Positions 42,119 through 49,636 of a stretch of 49,636 bases of DNA are shown one piece after another. A program made the translations under genes and the position numbers. The notes below the pieces were generated by a model. That model was not told the origin of the DNA and searched no databases. It saw only the letters and a program-made list of their open reading frames with translations. How positions within the stretch are numbered: position 1 is the first letter of the stretch; each line of letters starts with the position of its first letter. The stretch comes from DASPOJ01 sp050014395 (GTDB taxonomy: Bacteria; Acidobacteriota; Terriglobia; Acidiferrales; UBA7541), in the NCBI GenBank assembly GCA_050014395.1, contig JBEKDK010000010.1, positions 1-49,636 on the forward strand, in the 5' to 3' direction.

Positions 42119-42406
42119 ATGTGGGATAAGCGCGATTGGGAGGCCTATTTCGAGATTGCCAAGACGCCCGGCCGGCGACGCCGTCCGCCGCGTCCGATCT
42201 GCCCCAGTGAAACCAATCGGATTCTTCCGGCCATCGGCTTCAGTCTCACCGAGCTGGACGATGCGGGAATTGACGTCGAGATCGCCGAGCGGCTCGGCCT
42301 GCCCGTGGACGCCGGCCGCATTGGCGCGTATGGCCCGAATGTTTCGAGTCTGCGCGAATTCGCCAGATCGGCGCGCCATCCCGGCACACGCCATCCTGGA
42401 ATTTGA
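42119..42406 (+). CDS. Small protein with ribosomal-protein-L13e-like motif
   Basis: 95 residues. The stretch GFSLTELDDAGIDVEIAERLGLPVDAGRIGAYGPNVSSLREF resembles the conserved core of eukaryotic/archaeal ribosomal protein L13e (G-F-[ST]-L-x-E-L-x-x-A-G-I, then IG-[IL]-x-VD-x-R and NV-x-x-L-x-E). A basic segment RRRRPPRP precedes it. L13e is not part of bacterial ribosomes, so the function here is open; a helix-hairpin-helix-like nucleic-acid-binding role is possible. GGGAG lies just upstream of the ATG. Similarity judged by eye only. Confidence 0.5.
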   Translation: MWDKRDWEAYFEIAKTPGRRRRPPRPICPSETNRILPAIGFSLTELDDAGIDVEIAERLGLPVDAGRIGAYGPNVSSLREFARSARHPGTRHPGI

Positions 42407-42457
42407 CGCGCTGATGCGCGCTGTGCCGCGCGGCGGCACATGCTGGCCGCAATTTGC

Positions 42458-42485
42458 TTGACGAAAAAAAGACTTTCGGTAAACT
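42458..42485 (+). promoter_or_regulatory. Promoter for the small gene at 42495
   Basis: TTGACG (42458-42463) and TAAACT (42480-42485) are separated by 16 bases, including an A-run. The start codon follows only nine bases after the -10, so the message would be almost leaderless, or the true start lies downstream. Confidence 0.5.
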
Positions 42486-42494
42486 GCGAATCTC

Positions 42495-42785
42495 ATGCTG
42501 ACGATGATGCCTGCGACCGTGATTCTTTCCGAAGAGGCGGACTTCGCCTTTCCGCAGCGCGAAGCGGCGTTCTTCTACGGATTGTTCCTGCGCGGGCATT
42601 CCGCCGACGAGTTACGCCGCGACATCGAAGTTCCGCCGACCATCGTGGCGAAATGGCATAAAGAAGCGCAGCGCGAGCCGGATCTGCGCGACGTCTTCGA
42701 CCGCATGATCACGTATCGCCGTCACGTCCTCGCCATTTTCGAGTCGCTCGTCGACAACGAAACGCAGCCGCAACGCGTGCAGTAG
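42495..42785 (+). CDS. Conserved-looking small protein of unknown function
   Basis: 96 residues, mainly helical and acidic: EEADFAFPQREAAFFYGLFLRG, then HSADELRRDIEVPPTIVAKWHKEAQ, which has the spacing of a helix-turn-helix (as in terminase small subunit or transposase-like HTHs), and a helical end DLRDVFDRMITYRRHVLAIFESL. No family can be named with confidence. A plausible promoter lies directly upstream; there is no clear ribosome binding site at 42495, and the ATG at 42504 (Met4 or Met5 region) could also be used. Convergent with the NfnB-like gene. Confidence 0.6.
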   Translation: MLTMMPATVILSEEADFAFPQREAAFFYGLFLRGHSADELRRDIEVPPTIVAKWHKEAQREPDLRDVFDRMITYRRHVLAIFESLVDNETQPQRVQ

Positions 42786-42858
42786 CCGCAGCAGCAGTCG
42801 CCGCAGTTGAAGCCGCAATAGCAGCCCTTCCTTCACTCACTTTGTTGGGGAATAATTT

Positions 42859-44307
42859 CTACCACTCGCCGGTTGTCAGATACTCGTGAATCGATTTCGC
42901 CGCGCGTCTTCCCGCGCCCATCGCCAAGATCACCGTAGCGCTTCCGGTCACAATGTCGCCACCGGCGAATACACCTTTGTGCGATGTGCGCTGCGATTCT
43001 GGATCTGCGTGAATGTAGCCGCGCTTGTCCGTTTCCAATCCTGGTGTTGTGCGTTGGATCACGGGATTCGCGCTGGTGCCGACGGAAACGATCGCCACGG
43101 ATAGCGGCAACTCGAACTCCGAGCCTTCGATCGGCACAGGACGCTTGCGTCCCGATGCATCCGCTTCGCCGAGTTGAATGCGCACGCAGCGCACGCCGCC
43201 AAGCCAACCATCGCCATTCGATAGGAACTCGACGGGATTGGTGAGCAAGCGGAAGTCGATGCCTTCTTGCTGCGCGTGGCGCACTTCCTCAATGCGCGCC
43301 GGCATTTCGGCTTCGCTGCGGCGATAGATCACGTAGGCTTTGCGCGCGCCCAGGCGCAGCGATGTGCGGATGGCGTCGAGCGCGGTGTTGCCGCCGCCGA
43401 TCACGGCGACATCCTTTCCATGCACATCAATGATCGGCTCATCGTAGTCCGGAAACTTGTAGGCCTTCATCAGGTTCACGCGCGTCAGGAACTCGTTGGC
43501 CGAATACACGCCATTCAACTGCTCGCCGGGAATGTTCATGAATAGCGGCGCGCCCGCGCCTGTGCCGATGTACACCGCGTCGTAGCCTTCTTCGTGCATC
43601 AGCTCATCGATCGTGACCGTCTTGCCGACGACTACATTCGTCTCAAACTCCACGCCGGTAGCGCGCAGATAGTCGATCTGCTGCTTCACGATGCTGCGTG
43701 GCAGGCGGAATTCGGGAATGCCGTAAGCCAACACGCCGCCGAGTTCGTGCAGCGCCTCGACGACGTGGACCGCGTGTCCTCGCTGCACGAGATCTCCGGC
43801 AACGGTTAGGCCGGAAGGCCCGCTGCCCACAATGACAACACGTTTGCCAGTCGGCGCGACGGTGGGAACGTGGAAGACCCCCATGCGCTGCTCGTAGTCG
43901 GCGACGAAACGCTCGAGGTAGCCGATGCCGAGCGATTCACCCTTCTTCCCCAACACACAGGAACTTTCGCAGTGGTCTTCTTGCGGGCAGACGCGACCGG
44001 TGATCGCGGGGAGAACATTATCCTCGCGGATCTTGGCCGCGGCCGCGGCGAAGTCGCCCGCGACGATCAGCTCGACAAACTCCTTCACTTTCACGCCGAC
44101 CGGGCAATGCTGCATGCAAGTTGGCTTCAGGCAATTCAGGCAGCGCAGCGATTCTTGCAGCGCGAGTTCCGAGCTGAGGCCGAGATTCACCTCGCCGAAG
44201 TTAGCGGCGCGTTCGGCGGCGGGCTGCTCCGGCATATGCTGCCGCGGGATCTTCATGCGCTCGCGCAGAGGCAGCGGATTCGGCTTGGTCGCGGCGCTAT
44301 CGGGCAT
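42859..44307 (-). CDS. NADPH-dependent glutamate-synthase-small-subunit-like oxidoreductase (NfnB/GltA-like)
   Basis: 482 residues. The N-terminal domain has cysteine sets for two 4Fe-4S clusters: CLNCLKPTCMQHCPVG (56, 59, 64, 68) and VCPQEDHCESSCVLG (107, 113, 117). FAD-binding VVIVGSGPSGLTVAGDL and NAD(P)H-binding VAVIGGGNTALDAIRTSLRLGA follow, with a C-terminal FAGGDIVTGSATVILAMGAGRRAA. Together with the adjacent gene it matches the large subunit of the NADH-dependent reduced ferredoxin:NADP oxidoreductase (NfnAB), a bifurcating transhydrogenase; a plain glutamate synthase small subunit is unlikely because no gltB-type large subunit is here. Overlaps the partner gene by 11 bases. Confidence 0.88.
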   Translation of the reverse strand: MPDSAATKPNPLPLRERMKIPRQHMPEQPAAERAANFGEVNLGLSSELALQESLRCLNCLKPTCMQHCPVGVKVKEFVELIVAGDFAAAAAKIREDNVLPAITGRVCPQEDHCESSCVLGKKGESLGIGYLERFVADYEQRMGVFHVPTVAPTGKRVVIVGSGPSGLTVAGDLVQRGHAVHVVEALHELGGVLAYGIPEFRLPRSIVKQQIDYLRATGVEFETNVVVGKTVTIDELMHEEGYDAVYIGTGAGAPLFMNIPGEQLNGVYSANEFLTRVNLMKAYKFPDYDEPIIDVHGKDVAVIGGGNTALDAIRTSLRLGARKAYVIYRRSEAEMPARIEEVRHAQQEGIDFRLLTNPVEFLSNGDGWLGGVRCVRIQLGEADASGRKRPVPIEGSEFELPLSVAIVSVGTSANPVIQRTTPGLETDKRGYIHADPESQRTSHKGVFAGGDIVTGSATVILAMGAGRRAAKSIHEYLTTGEW

Positions 44308-45142
44308 GAGACACCGTCTCCTGATGGCAGCGCTCCATCGACAGCTTCTCGGCGTCGCGGTAGGTCGTGTTGCGATGCATCAGCGTGTCGAAGTCCACCA
44401 GGTGCGCATCGAATTCCGGTCCATCGACGCACGCGAACCGGCTCTTGCCGCCGACCAACACGCGGCAGCCGCCGCACATCCCGGTGCCGTCCAGCATGAT
44501 CGGATTCAGGCTGACAATCGTGGGGATCTCGATTGGCCGGGTCATATCGGCCACGGCCTTCATCATGGGAATCGGGCCGATGGCCAGCACGCGGTCGACG
44601 CGCATGCCGCCGCTCTCGATCAGTTCGCGAAGGCGATCGGTGACGAAGCCTTTGCTGCGATAACTTCCGTCATTCGTGGTGATGATCAAGAGGTCGCTGA
44701 CGGCGCGAATCTCCTGCTCCAGAATCAGCGTCTCCTTATCGCGCGCGCCGACGATCGAGATGACGAAGTTGCCCGCCTTCTTCAGCGCAGCCGCCGTGGG
44801 GTATGCCATTGCCGCGCCCACGCCTCCTCCGATCACGACAACCGTGCCGAAGCGTTCTATCTCAGATGGATGGCCGAGCGGGCCACAGACGTCCAGAATT
44901 GCGGCGCCCGCTTCGAGGTTATTCAGAAGGTGAGTGGTCTTGCCAACGGACTGCACAACGATATCGATCGTGCCGCGCTGCGGATCGGACTTCTGGATCG
45001 TGATAGGAATGCGCTCGCCCTGTTCGTACACGCGGAGAATCACGAACTGGCCGGGCTTCTGCTTGCGCGCGATGCGCGGCGCCTCAATCTCAAGCCGCCT
45101 TATGCCCGGTGCCAGGGTCTCCGCGCGCACGATCTTGAACAC
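44297..45142 (-). CDS. Ferredoxin-NADP reductase-like subunit (NfnA-like, sulfide/DHOD-type)
   Basis: 281 residues from a GTG with GGAGGG just upstream; the longer frame carries an unrelated-looking Trp/Arg-rich extension. FAD-binding RIPITIQKSDPQRGTIDIVVQ, NAD-binding VVVIGGGVGAAMAYP, and a C-terminal 2Fe-2S cysteine set GMCGGCRVLVGGKSRFACVDG, as in PyrK and NfnA. The product ends FDTLMHRNTTY-type sequence, also typical of NfnA. It probably exchanges electrons between NADH, ferredoxin and NADPH with the following subunit. Confidence 0.87.
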   Translation of the reverse strand: MFKIVRAETLAPGIRRLEIEAPRIARKQKPGQFVILRVYEQGERIPITIQKSDPQRGTIDIVVQSVGKTTHLLNNLEAGAAILDVCGPLGHPSEIERFGTVVVIGGGVGAAMAYPTAAALKKAGNFVISIVGARDKETLILEQEIRAVSDLLIITTNDGSYRSKGFVTDRLRELIESGGMRVDRVLAIGPIPMMKAVADMTRPIEIPTIVSLNPIMLDGTGMCGGCRVLVGGKSRFACVDGPEFDAHLVDFDTLMHRNTTYRDAEKLSMERCHQETVSHAR

Positions 45143-45452
45143 ACGCCCTCCGCAGAACTCGCTCGTACGAAGGCGCTTACGCAGCCTTCTGCGCCGATAA
45201 GACGGCCACGGGCCACCGGCGTCCCACCAGCATCCCACCAGCATCCATACTCTGCTTGCGAGCGGTCTTTCTCGGTGCCTAGCGTCACCGCGCAACGTGA
45301 CGTTGATCACCGGCGGGGAGGCCCTCGACGCTGTCCCTGTGGGACGAGCCGCAGATTGGGTTCCGGCGAGGCAACTATCTGGGAATTATCGCGCGCGGCG
45401 CGAATCGAACTGCGGCGCAAGGTGCTACAATTCGAGCAGTTAGAACTTCAGG
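45143..45452. other. Intergenic region between NfnA-like gene and tRNA-Asn
   Basis: About 310 bases without a supported gene. It holds an 11-bp tandem repeat TCCCACCAGCA (45222-45232 and 45233-45243), and near its end GTGCTACAAT (45422-45431), an extended -10 candidate about 21 bases before the tRNA. A TTGCGC or similar -35 is not clear. The promoter of the divergent NfnAB-like operon should also lie here but I cannot point to it. Confidence 0.5.
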
Positions 45453-45527
45453 TCCCCGGTAGCTCAACGGTAGAGCATTCGGCTGTTAACCGAAGGGTTG
45501 CTAGTTCGAATCTAGCCCGGGGAGCCA
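45453..45527 (+). tRNA. tRNA-Asn (anticodon GTT), CCA encoded
   Basis: Acceptor stem TCCCCGG (45453-45459) pairs with CCGGGGA (45517-45523), discriminator G at 45524 and encoded CCA at 45525-45527. The D-arm AGCTCAACGGTAGAGC, an anticodon stem TTCGG/CCGAA with loop CTGTTAA (anticodon GTT), and a T-arm with GTTCGAATC complete a standard cloverleaf. GTGCTACAAT upstream may be its -10. Confidence 0.97.
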
Positions 45528-45676
45528 TTCTTCCTCTTTAGCTTCACATGTTTACGCAGTCGTGACCGACGACGCACTTTGGGTGCGCCCCGCGAGCCGG
45601 GAAAGCGACAGCTTCAGTCTTGCCGGTCCAAGCGACGGCAACAGCGCGAAGTTGACAGCTTTCTTTTTCGCCGAGC

Positions 45677-47965
45677 TCAGGCGAGGTCGAAGCGATCGTG
45701 GTTCATCACTTTGGTCCACGCGGCCACGAAATCTTTCACGAACTTCTGCTTCGAATCCACGCACGCATAGACTTCCGCGAGAGCACGGAGCTGGGAGTTC
45801 GAACCGAAGATCAGGTCGACACGGGTGCCGGTCCACTTGAGCTCGTTCGTCTTCCGGTCGCGCCCTTCATATACGCCTTCCGAGCCGGCGGCCGGTTGCC
45901 ATTGCGTAGCCATATCGAGCAAGTTGACGAAGAAGTCATTCGTCAGCGTCTCCGGCCGCTTGGTGAAGACGCCATGCGTGGACTTGCCGGCATTTGCACC
46001 GAGGACGCGCAGGCCACCGACGAGAGCCGTCATCTCCGGCGCCGTCAGCTTCAGCAATTGCGCCCGATCCAGCAAGAGTTCCTCAGCCGATAGGCGCGGC
46101 TTGCCATCGACATAGTTACGGAATCCATCCGCCTTTGGTTCGAGCTGCGCGAAGGAAGCGACGTCGGTTTGCTCTTGCGACGCGTCCATGCGCCCCGGTG
46201 TGAATGGGACTTCCACGTTGTGCCCCGCGGCCTTTGCGGCTTTTTCGATCGCCGCGCTACCGCCGAGAACGATCAGGTCCGCCAGCGAAACCTTTTTGCC
46301 GCCGGTCTGTGAAGCGTTGAACTCCTTCTGGATCCCTTCGAGCTTCTGCAGCACCTTCGCCAGCTGTGCCGGCTGGTTTACGGCCCAGTCCTTTTGCGGC
46401 GACAGGCGAATGCGCGCGCCGTTCGCTCCACCGCGCTTATCAGAGCCGCGGAAGGTCGACGCCGAAGCCCAAGCCGTCGACACCAGCTCGGAAACGGACA
46501 GCCCCGACCCGAGGATTTTCGCTTTCAGAGCGGTAATGTCCTGCGCTCCGATCAGCGGATGATTCACAGCGGGGATGGGGTCTTGCCACGACAGCGTCTC
46601 CTTCGGAACGAGTGGGCCGAGATAGCGCACGATCGGACCCATGTCACGGTGCGTCAGCTTGAACCACGCCCGGCCAAACGCATCCGCAAACTGATCCGGA
46701 TGTTCGTAGAAACGCCGTGAAATCTTCTCGTAAGCAGGATCCACGCGCAGGGCGATATCCGTGGTCAACATGGACGGGGTGCGACGCTTCGACGGGTCGT
46801 GCGGATCTGGCACCGTACCGGCAGCTGCGTCACCCTTCGGCTTCCACTGATGGGCGCCGGCCGGGCTCTTGGTGAGTTCCCATTCGTAGCCAAACAAGTT
46901 CGCGAAGAAGTTGTTGCTCCACTTCGTCGGCGTTGGGCTCCAGATGACTTCCAGGCCGCTGGTGATCGCATCGCCGCCCTTGCCGGTGCCAAAGCTGTTC
47001 TTCCAGCCGAGGCCCTGCTCCTCGATGCTGGCGGCTTCAGGCTCAGGCCCCACATGGGACGCAGGGGCAGCGCCGTGGGTCTTGCCGAAGGTGTGGCCGC
47101 CCGCGATCAGCGCAACCGTCTCTTCGTCGTTCATTGCCATACGGAGGAACGTTTCCCGGATATCGCGGGCTGAGGCGATCGGATCAGGATGGCCCTCCGG
47201 GCCTTCCGGGTTCACGTAGATCAGGCCCATCTGCACTGCGGCGAGCGGATTCTCCAGGTTGCGCCCATGGCTGTCGGTACGATCTTTCTCGCTGCCATGC
47301 AGTTCCTTGTCGGCCACGATCACGCCCTCGTCGCCGGGCTTTCCCTTGCCGTAGCGCTTGTCGCCGCCCAGCCAAGTGGTCTCGGAACCCCAATAGACGG
47401 CCTCGTCCGGCTCCCAGACGTCCTCGCGCCCTCCGCCGAAACCGAAGGTCTTGAAGCCCATCGACTCGAGGGCGACGTTGCCGGTGAGGATGATCAGGTC
47501 GGCCCAGGAAATTTTTCGACCATACTTCTGCTTGATTGGCCACAGCAGGCGTCGCGCCTTGTCGAGGCTGACGTTGTCCGGCCAACTGTTGAGCGGCGCG
47601 AAACGCTGCTGGCCCGCTCCGGCCCCGCCGCGGCCGTCGCCAATACGGTACGTTCCGGCGCTGTGCCAAGCCATGCGAATGAAAAGTGGTCCATAGTGGC
47701 CAAAGTCGGCCGGCCACCAATCCTGCGAGTCCGTCATCAAGGCATGCAGGTCCTTAATCACGGCGTGCAAGTCGAGACTCTTGAATTCCTTGGCGTAGTC
47801 GAACTCCTCGCCCATCGGATTCGACAGAGCGGAGTGCTGGTGCAAAATCTGAAGGTCCAACTGCTCCGGCCACCAGTCACGGTTCGTCTGTGCGGTGGCT
47901 CCATGAGAAAACGGGCACTTGGATTCAGTTGGCGCCCCCGCTGAGGTGGTAAGTTCTTTGTCCAT
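45677..47965 (-). CDS. katG: Catalase-peroxidase KatG
   Basis: Bifunctional haem enzyme degrading hydrogen peroxide. 762 residues from the ATG at 47965, which has GGAAGGTG upstream; an ATG at 47992 would add nine residues. Distal site Arg97, Trp100, His101 (FIRMAWHSAGTYR); the Trp-Tyr-Met adduct is Trp100, Tyr250 (GLIYVNPEG) and Met276 (RMAMNDEE); proximal haem ligand His291 (AGGHTFGKTHG). The second, haem-free half ends normally. A Fur/PerR-type regulator gene lies 107 bases upstream on the same strand, consistent with peroxide-responsive control. Confidence 0.97.
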   Translation of the reverse strand: MDKELTTSAGAPTESKCPFSHGATAQTNRDWWPEQLDLQILHQHSALSNPMGEEFDYAKEFKSLDLHAVIKDLHALMTDSQDWWPADFGHYGPLFIRMAWHSAGTYRIGDGRGGAGAGQQRFAPLNSWPDNVSLDKARRLLWPIKQKYGRKISWADLIILTGNVALESMGFKTFGFGGGREDVWEPDEAVYWGSETTWLGGDKRYGKGKPGDEGVIVADKELHGSEKDRTDSHGRNLENPLAAVQMGLIYVNPEGPEGHPDPIASARDIRETFLRMAMNDEETVALIAGGHTFGKTHGAAPASHVGPEPEAASIEEQGLGWKNSFGTGKGGDAITSGLEVIWSPTPTKWSNNFFANLFGYEWELTKSPAGAHQWKPKGDAAAGTVPDPHDPSKRRTPSMLTTDIALRVDPAYEKISRRFYEHPDQFADAFGRAWFKLTHRDMGPIVRYLGPLVPKETLSWQDPIPAVNHPLIGAQDITALKAKILGSGLSVSELVSTAWASASTFRGSDKRGGANGARIRLSPQKDWAVNQPAQLAKVLQKLEGIQKEFNASQTGGKKVSLADLIVLGGSAAIEKAAKAAGHNVEVPFTPGRMDASQEQTDVASFAQLEPKADGFRNYVDGKPRLSAEELLLDRAQLLKLTAPEMTALVGGLRVLGANAGKSTHGVFTKRPETLTNDFFVNLLDMATQWQPAAGSEGVYEGRDRKTNELKWTGTRVDLIFGSNSQLRALAEVYACVDSKQKFVKDFVAAWTKVMNHDRFDLA

Positions 47966-48072
47966 TCGTTCACCTTCCTTCGAGTTAGTCAAAAACGGTT
48001 ACGAACTTCATGCTAATTCTCGGTCCCGAATTCGCGCAATCGACGCAGAGCCTGCTCACGTGCCTTCGACAA

Positions 48073-48498
48073 CTAACGGGAAGTGCGCCGCGTAGCGCAC
48101 CTCGTGCAGAGCCCGCGGAAAATAAGCTCGGATTCGCGAAGAATCCGCTTACCGAGAGTGCGCGAAGCAGGCCTGGGCACATCGTACCACTCGATGTCTT
48201 CAACATCGCCACAGCGGTCGCAGATGAAGTGGTGATGCCGCAAGCCTTTCGCATCAAATCGCGCGGCGCGGCCCTCGACGGCCACTTCACGTACCAAACC
48301 AGCCTGCACCAAGTCCCGCAAATTGTTATACGTCGTAGCCCGGGACGAGCGCGGATCCACTCGATTCACGGCTTTGAAGATTTCCGCCGCGGTGGGATGC
48401 CCGTTACATTCCATCAAGAACGCCATCACGGCGTAGCGCTGCGGCGTGCAACGAAGCTCGCCGCCCTGCAAGGACCGTTTAATCGCCTGGGCGTCCAT
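48073..48498 (-). CDS. Fur-family regulator (PerR-like)
   Basis: 141 residues. N-terminal winged helix with RCTPQRYAVMAFLMECNGHPTAAEIFKAVN and SSRATTYNNLRDLVQAGLV; metal-binding part with RFDAKGLRHHHFICDRCGDVEDI and a second cysteine pair CTRC near the C-terminus (structural zinc). The histidine cluster HHH fits the regulatory metal site. The location directly upstream of katG favours a peroxide-sensing PerR role over iron control by Fur, but residue-level discrimination by eye is weak. An AT-rich promoter with an inverted repeat precedes it. Confidence 0.88.
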   Translation of the reverse strand: MDAQAIKRSLQGGELRCTPQRYAVMAFLMECNGHPTAAEIFKAVNRVDPRSSRATTYNNLRDLVQAGLVREVAVEGRAARFDAKGLRHHHFICDRCGDVEDIEWYDVPRPASRTLGKRILRESELIFRGLCTRCATRRTSR

Positions 48499-48510
48499 CG
48501 AGTGTTTGGA

Positions 48511-48538
48511 ATATATCTAAGGTGATATTTTGTCAAGA
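48511..48538 (-). promoter_or_regulatory. Promoter with inverted repeat before the PerR-like gene
   Basis: On the minus strand TTGACA is followed after 15 bases by TATATT, or after 17 by TATTCC. ATATC-N6-GATAT (48513-48528) lies within this region; extended to eight bases per arm (AATATATC/GATATTTT, 48510-48531 approximately) it matches at seven positions. This AT-rich dyad in an otherwise G+C-rich region is a candidate self-operator for the Fur-family regulator. Confidence 0.5.
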
Positions 48539-48581
48539 TTTATGTTTTGAGTTGCGGCGGCGAGCGGAGCGGCCGAATACC

Positions 48582-48690
48582 TCACAGGGGCGTTTGGCCG
48601 AAGGAGAGGCTATATTCGCGATTGAATTGGCTGGCGCTTTCGTAGCTGGCCTCAAAAGCCGCACTGGCGAGCCAGATCGATGCACAATTC
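48582..48690 (-). pseudogene. C-terminal remnant of an AraC-family regulator
   Basis: On the minus strand, ending at 48582, the translation SAAFEASYESASQFNREYSLSFGQTPL matches the end of AraC-type DNA-binding domains (G-Y-E-S-A-S-Q-F-N-R-E-Y-x-x-x-F-G-x-P-P). Further upstream in this frame the match is lost and the coding strand becomes that of the aldo/keto reductase, so only about 30 residues remain. AraC_N-type regulators often neighbour aldo/keto reductase genes, which supports a decayed regulator here. Confidence 0.55.
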
Positions 48691-48758
48691 GCGCGCTCGA
48701 TTTCCACGGCGTTTCGTTCTAACTTAGGGATGAGAGAAACGGTTGGGAAGGAGAAGCA

Positions 48759-49636
48759 ATGCAAAAGCGCAAACTTGGAAAAAGCAATTTGGAAGTTTCT
48801 GCTATTGGCCTCGGCTGCATGGGAATGAGCTTTTCCTACGGGCCGCCCAAGGACAAGAAGGAGATGACCGATCTTCTCCACGCCGCTGTCGAGCGTGGAG
48901 TCACGTTCTTTGATACCGCGGAAGTCTATGGTCCGTTCACGAACGAAGAACTCGTGGGCGAAGCGCTGGCTCCGTACCGCGGCAAGGTGGTGATCGCCAC
49001 CAAGTTCGGGTTCGATCTGAGTGGCAGCGATAAACGGCCGGGAGCGGCAGGGCTGAATAGCAAGCCCGAGCACATCAAGGAGGCCGTCGAAGGGTCACTC
49101 AAGCGGTTGAAGATTGATTGCATCGATCTGTTGTATCAGCACCGCGTCGATCCGAACGTGCCAATTGAAGACGTGGCGGGCGCGGTGAAAGAGCTGATTC
49201 AGCAAGGCAAGGTGAAGCACTTTGGACTTTCGGAAGCAGGGGTGCAGACGATCCGCCGCGCGCATGCCGTGCAGCCGGTGACGGCACTCCAAAGCGAATA
49301 TTCGCTGTGGTGGAGAGAGCCTGAAGCGGAAGTGATGCCGGTGCTGGAGGAACTCGGGATCGGCTTCGTTCCATTCAGTCCTCTTGGTAAAGGCTTCCTT
49401 ACGGGAAAGATCAGTGAAGATACGAAATTCGACAAAAGCGACTTCCGCAACATCGTCCCTCGCTTTACGCCGGAGAACCGGAAAACGAATCAGGCATTGG
49501 TTGATTTGATTGGCGAGTTCGCGCAACAGAAGAAGGCGACGCCGGCGCAGATCGCGCTTGCCTGGCTGCTTGCACAAAAACCGTGGATTGCTCCGATCCC
49601 GGGTACGACGAAGCTGCATCGACTCGAAGAAAACAT
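48759..49636 (+). CDS. Aldo/keto reductase (truncated by window end)
   Basis: 292 residues are visible; the gene runs off the window. AAGGAG lies six bases before the ATG at 48759. The AKR pattern is clear: MQKRKLGKSNLEVSAIGLGC, catalytic Asp52 and Tyr57 in FFDTAEVYG, Lys82 in IATKFG, and the histidine in LYQHRVD. PIPGTTKLHRLEEN near the end is the usual NADP-site region. It resembles the YajO/general stress-type AKRs that reduce aldehydes with NADPH; the substrate is unknown. It stands beside a decayed AraC regulator and downstream, on the opposite strand, of the peroxide-response genes. Confidence 0.92.
   Translation, partial: MQKRKLGKSNLEVSAIGLGCMGMSFSYGPPKDKKEMTDLLHAAVERGVTFFDTAEVYGPFTNEELVGEALAPYRGKVVIATKFGFDLSGSDKRPGAAGLNSKPEHIKEAVEGSLKRLKIDCIDLLYQHRVDPNVPIEDVAGAVKELIQQGKVKHFGLSEAGVQTIRRAHAVQPVTALQSEYSLWWREPEAEVMPVLEELGIGFVPFSPLGKGFLTGKISEDTKFDKSDFRNIVPRFTPENRKTNQALVDLIGEFAQQKKATPAQIALAWLLAQKPWIAPIPGTTKLHRLEEN

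Noticed and set aside
42054..42461. Plus-strand frame overlapping the L13e-like gene
   Set aside because: It is a different reading frame of the same DNA with no conserved motif; the 42119 frame has a family-like pattern and a ribosome binding site.
45453..45527. tRNA-Asn as a possible integration site
   Set aside because: No duplicated 3' end of the tRNA and no integrase gene were found in the window.
43925..45541. Plus-strand frame of 538 codons opposite the NfnAB-like genes
   Set aside because: It is antisense to two well-supported genes with intact motifs and has no domain; long shadow frames are expected in G+C-rich DNA.
45562..45840. Plus-strand frame after the tRNA
   Set aside because: It overlaps the end of katG and has no motif or ribosome binding site.

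Overview
The window reads as a chromosomal segment of a high-G+C, diderm (Gram-negative) bacterium, most likely an acidobacterium. The diderm call rests on lpxC, a TolC-type outer-membrane factor and lipoproteins. The Acidobacteriota call is an inference from overall style: an IPT/TolB-repeat lipoprotein, GC-rich codons, an RGG-tailed RRM protein and many intergenic hairpin repeats. No rRNA or other decisive marker is present, so the taxonomy stays tentative.

Layout. 1-560: no convincing gene. 561-1985: cell-surface lipoprotein with IPT and TolB-like repeats. 2037-5575 (minus): lipA followed by the molybdate transporter genes modA, modB and modC. 5802-8397: lpxC (lipid A) and glmU (UDP-GlcNAc, with an unusual basic tail). 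8489-16874: a purine cluster purQ-purL-purF, then lepB, then purM-purN-tyrS. 16894-22673: CPBP protease, an enolase-superfamily enzyme, a SRPBCC protein, an M48 protease, an ECF sigma factor and a cytidylate-kinase-like protein. 22706-27089 (minus): an EmrAB-TolC tripartite efflux system. 27169-27813: an unknown secreted protein.

27979-36439 is a tightly packed arginine operon, argR-argC-argB-argD-argF-argG-argH-argJ. It encodes every step from glutamate to arginine, with ArgJ recycling the acetyl group. Its promoter has a consensus -35 and an ARG-box-like palindrome lying on the -10. An RRM/RGG RNA-binding protein follows, behind a leader that can fold into a closed multi-branched structure ending at its ribosome binding site. 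thiI lies convergent to it.

38572-42858 is an accessory-looking stretch: hairpin repeats, an XRE/HigA-like regulator with a palindromic operator inside its promoter, two visibly lower-G+C membrane proteins of unknown function, small ORFs, a repeat array bounded by paired AGTTGCAACT palindromes, a MITE-like inverted pair, and a small protein resembling eukaryotic/archaeal ribosomal protein L13e.

42859-49636 holds an NfnAB-like transhydrogenase, tRNA-Asn, katG preceded by a PerR/Fur-family regulator, a remnant of an AraC-type regulator and a truncated (window edge) aldo/keto reductase. This end looks like a redox and peroxide-stress neighbourhood. I saw no CRISPR array, no transposase and no phage genes.
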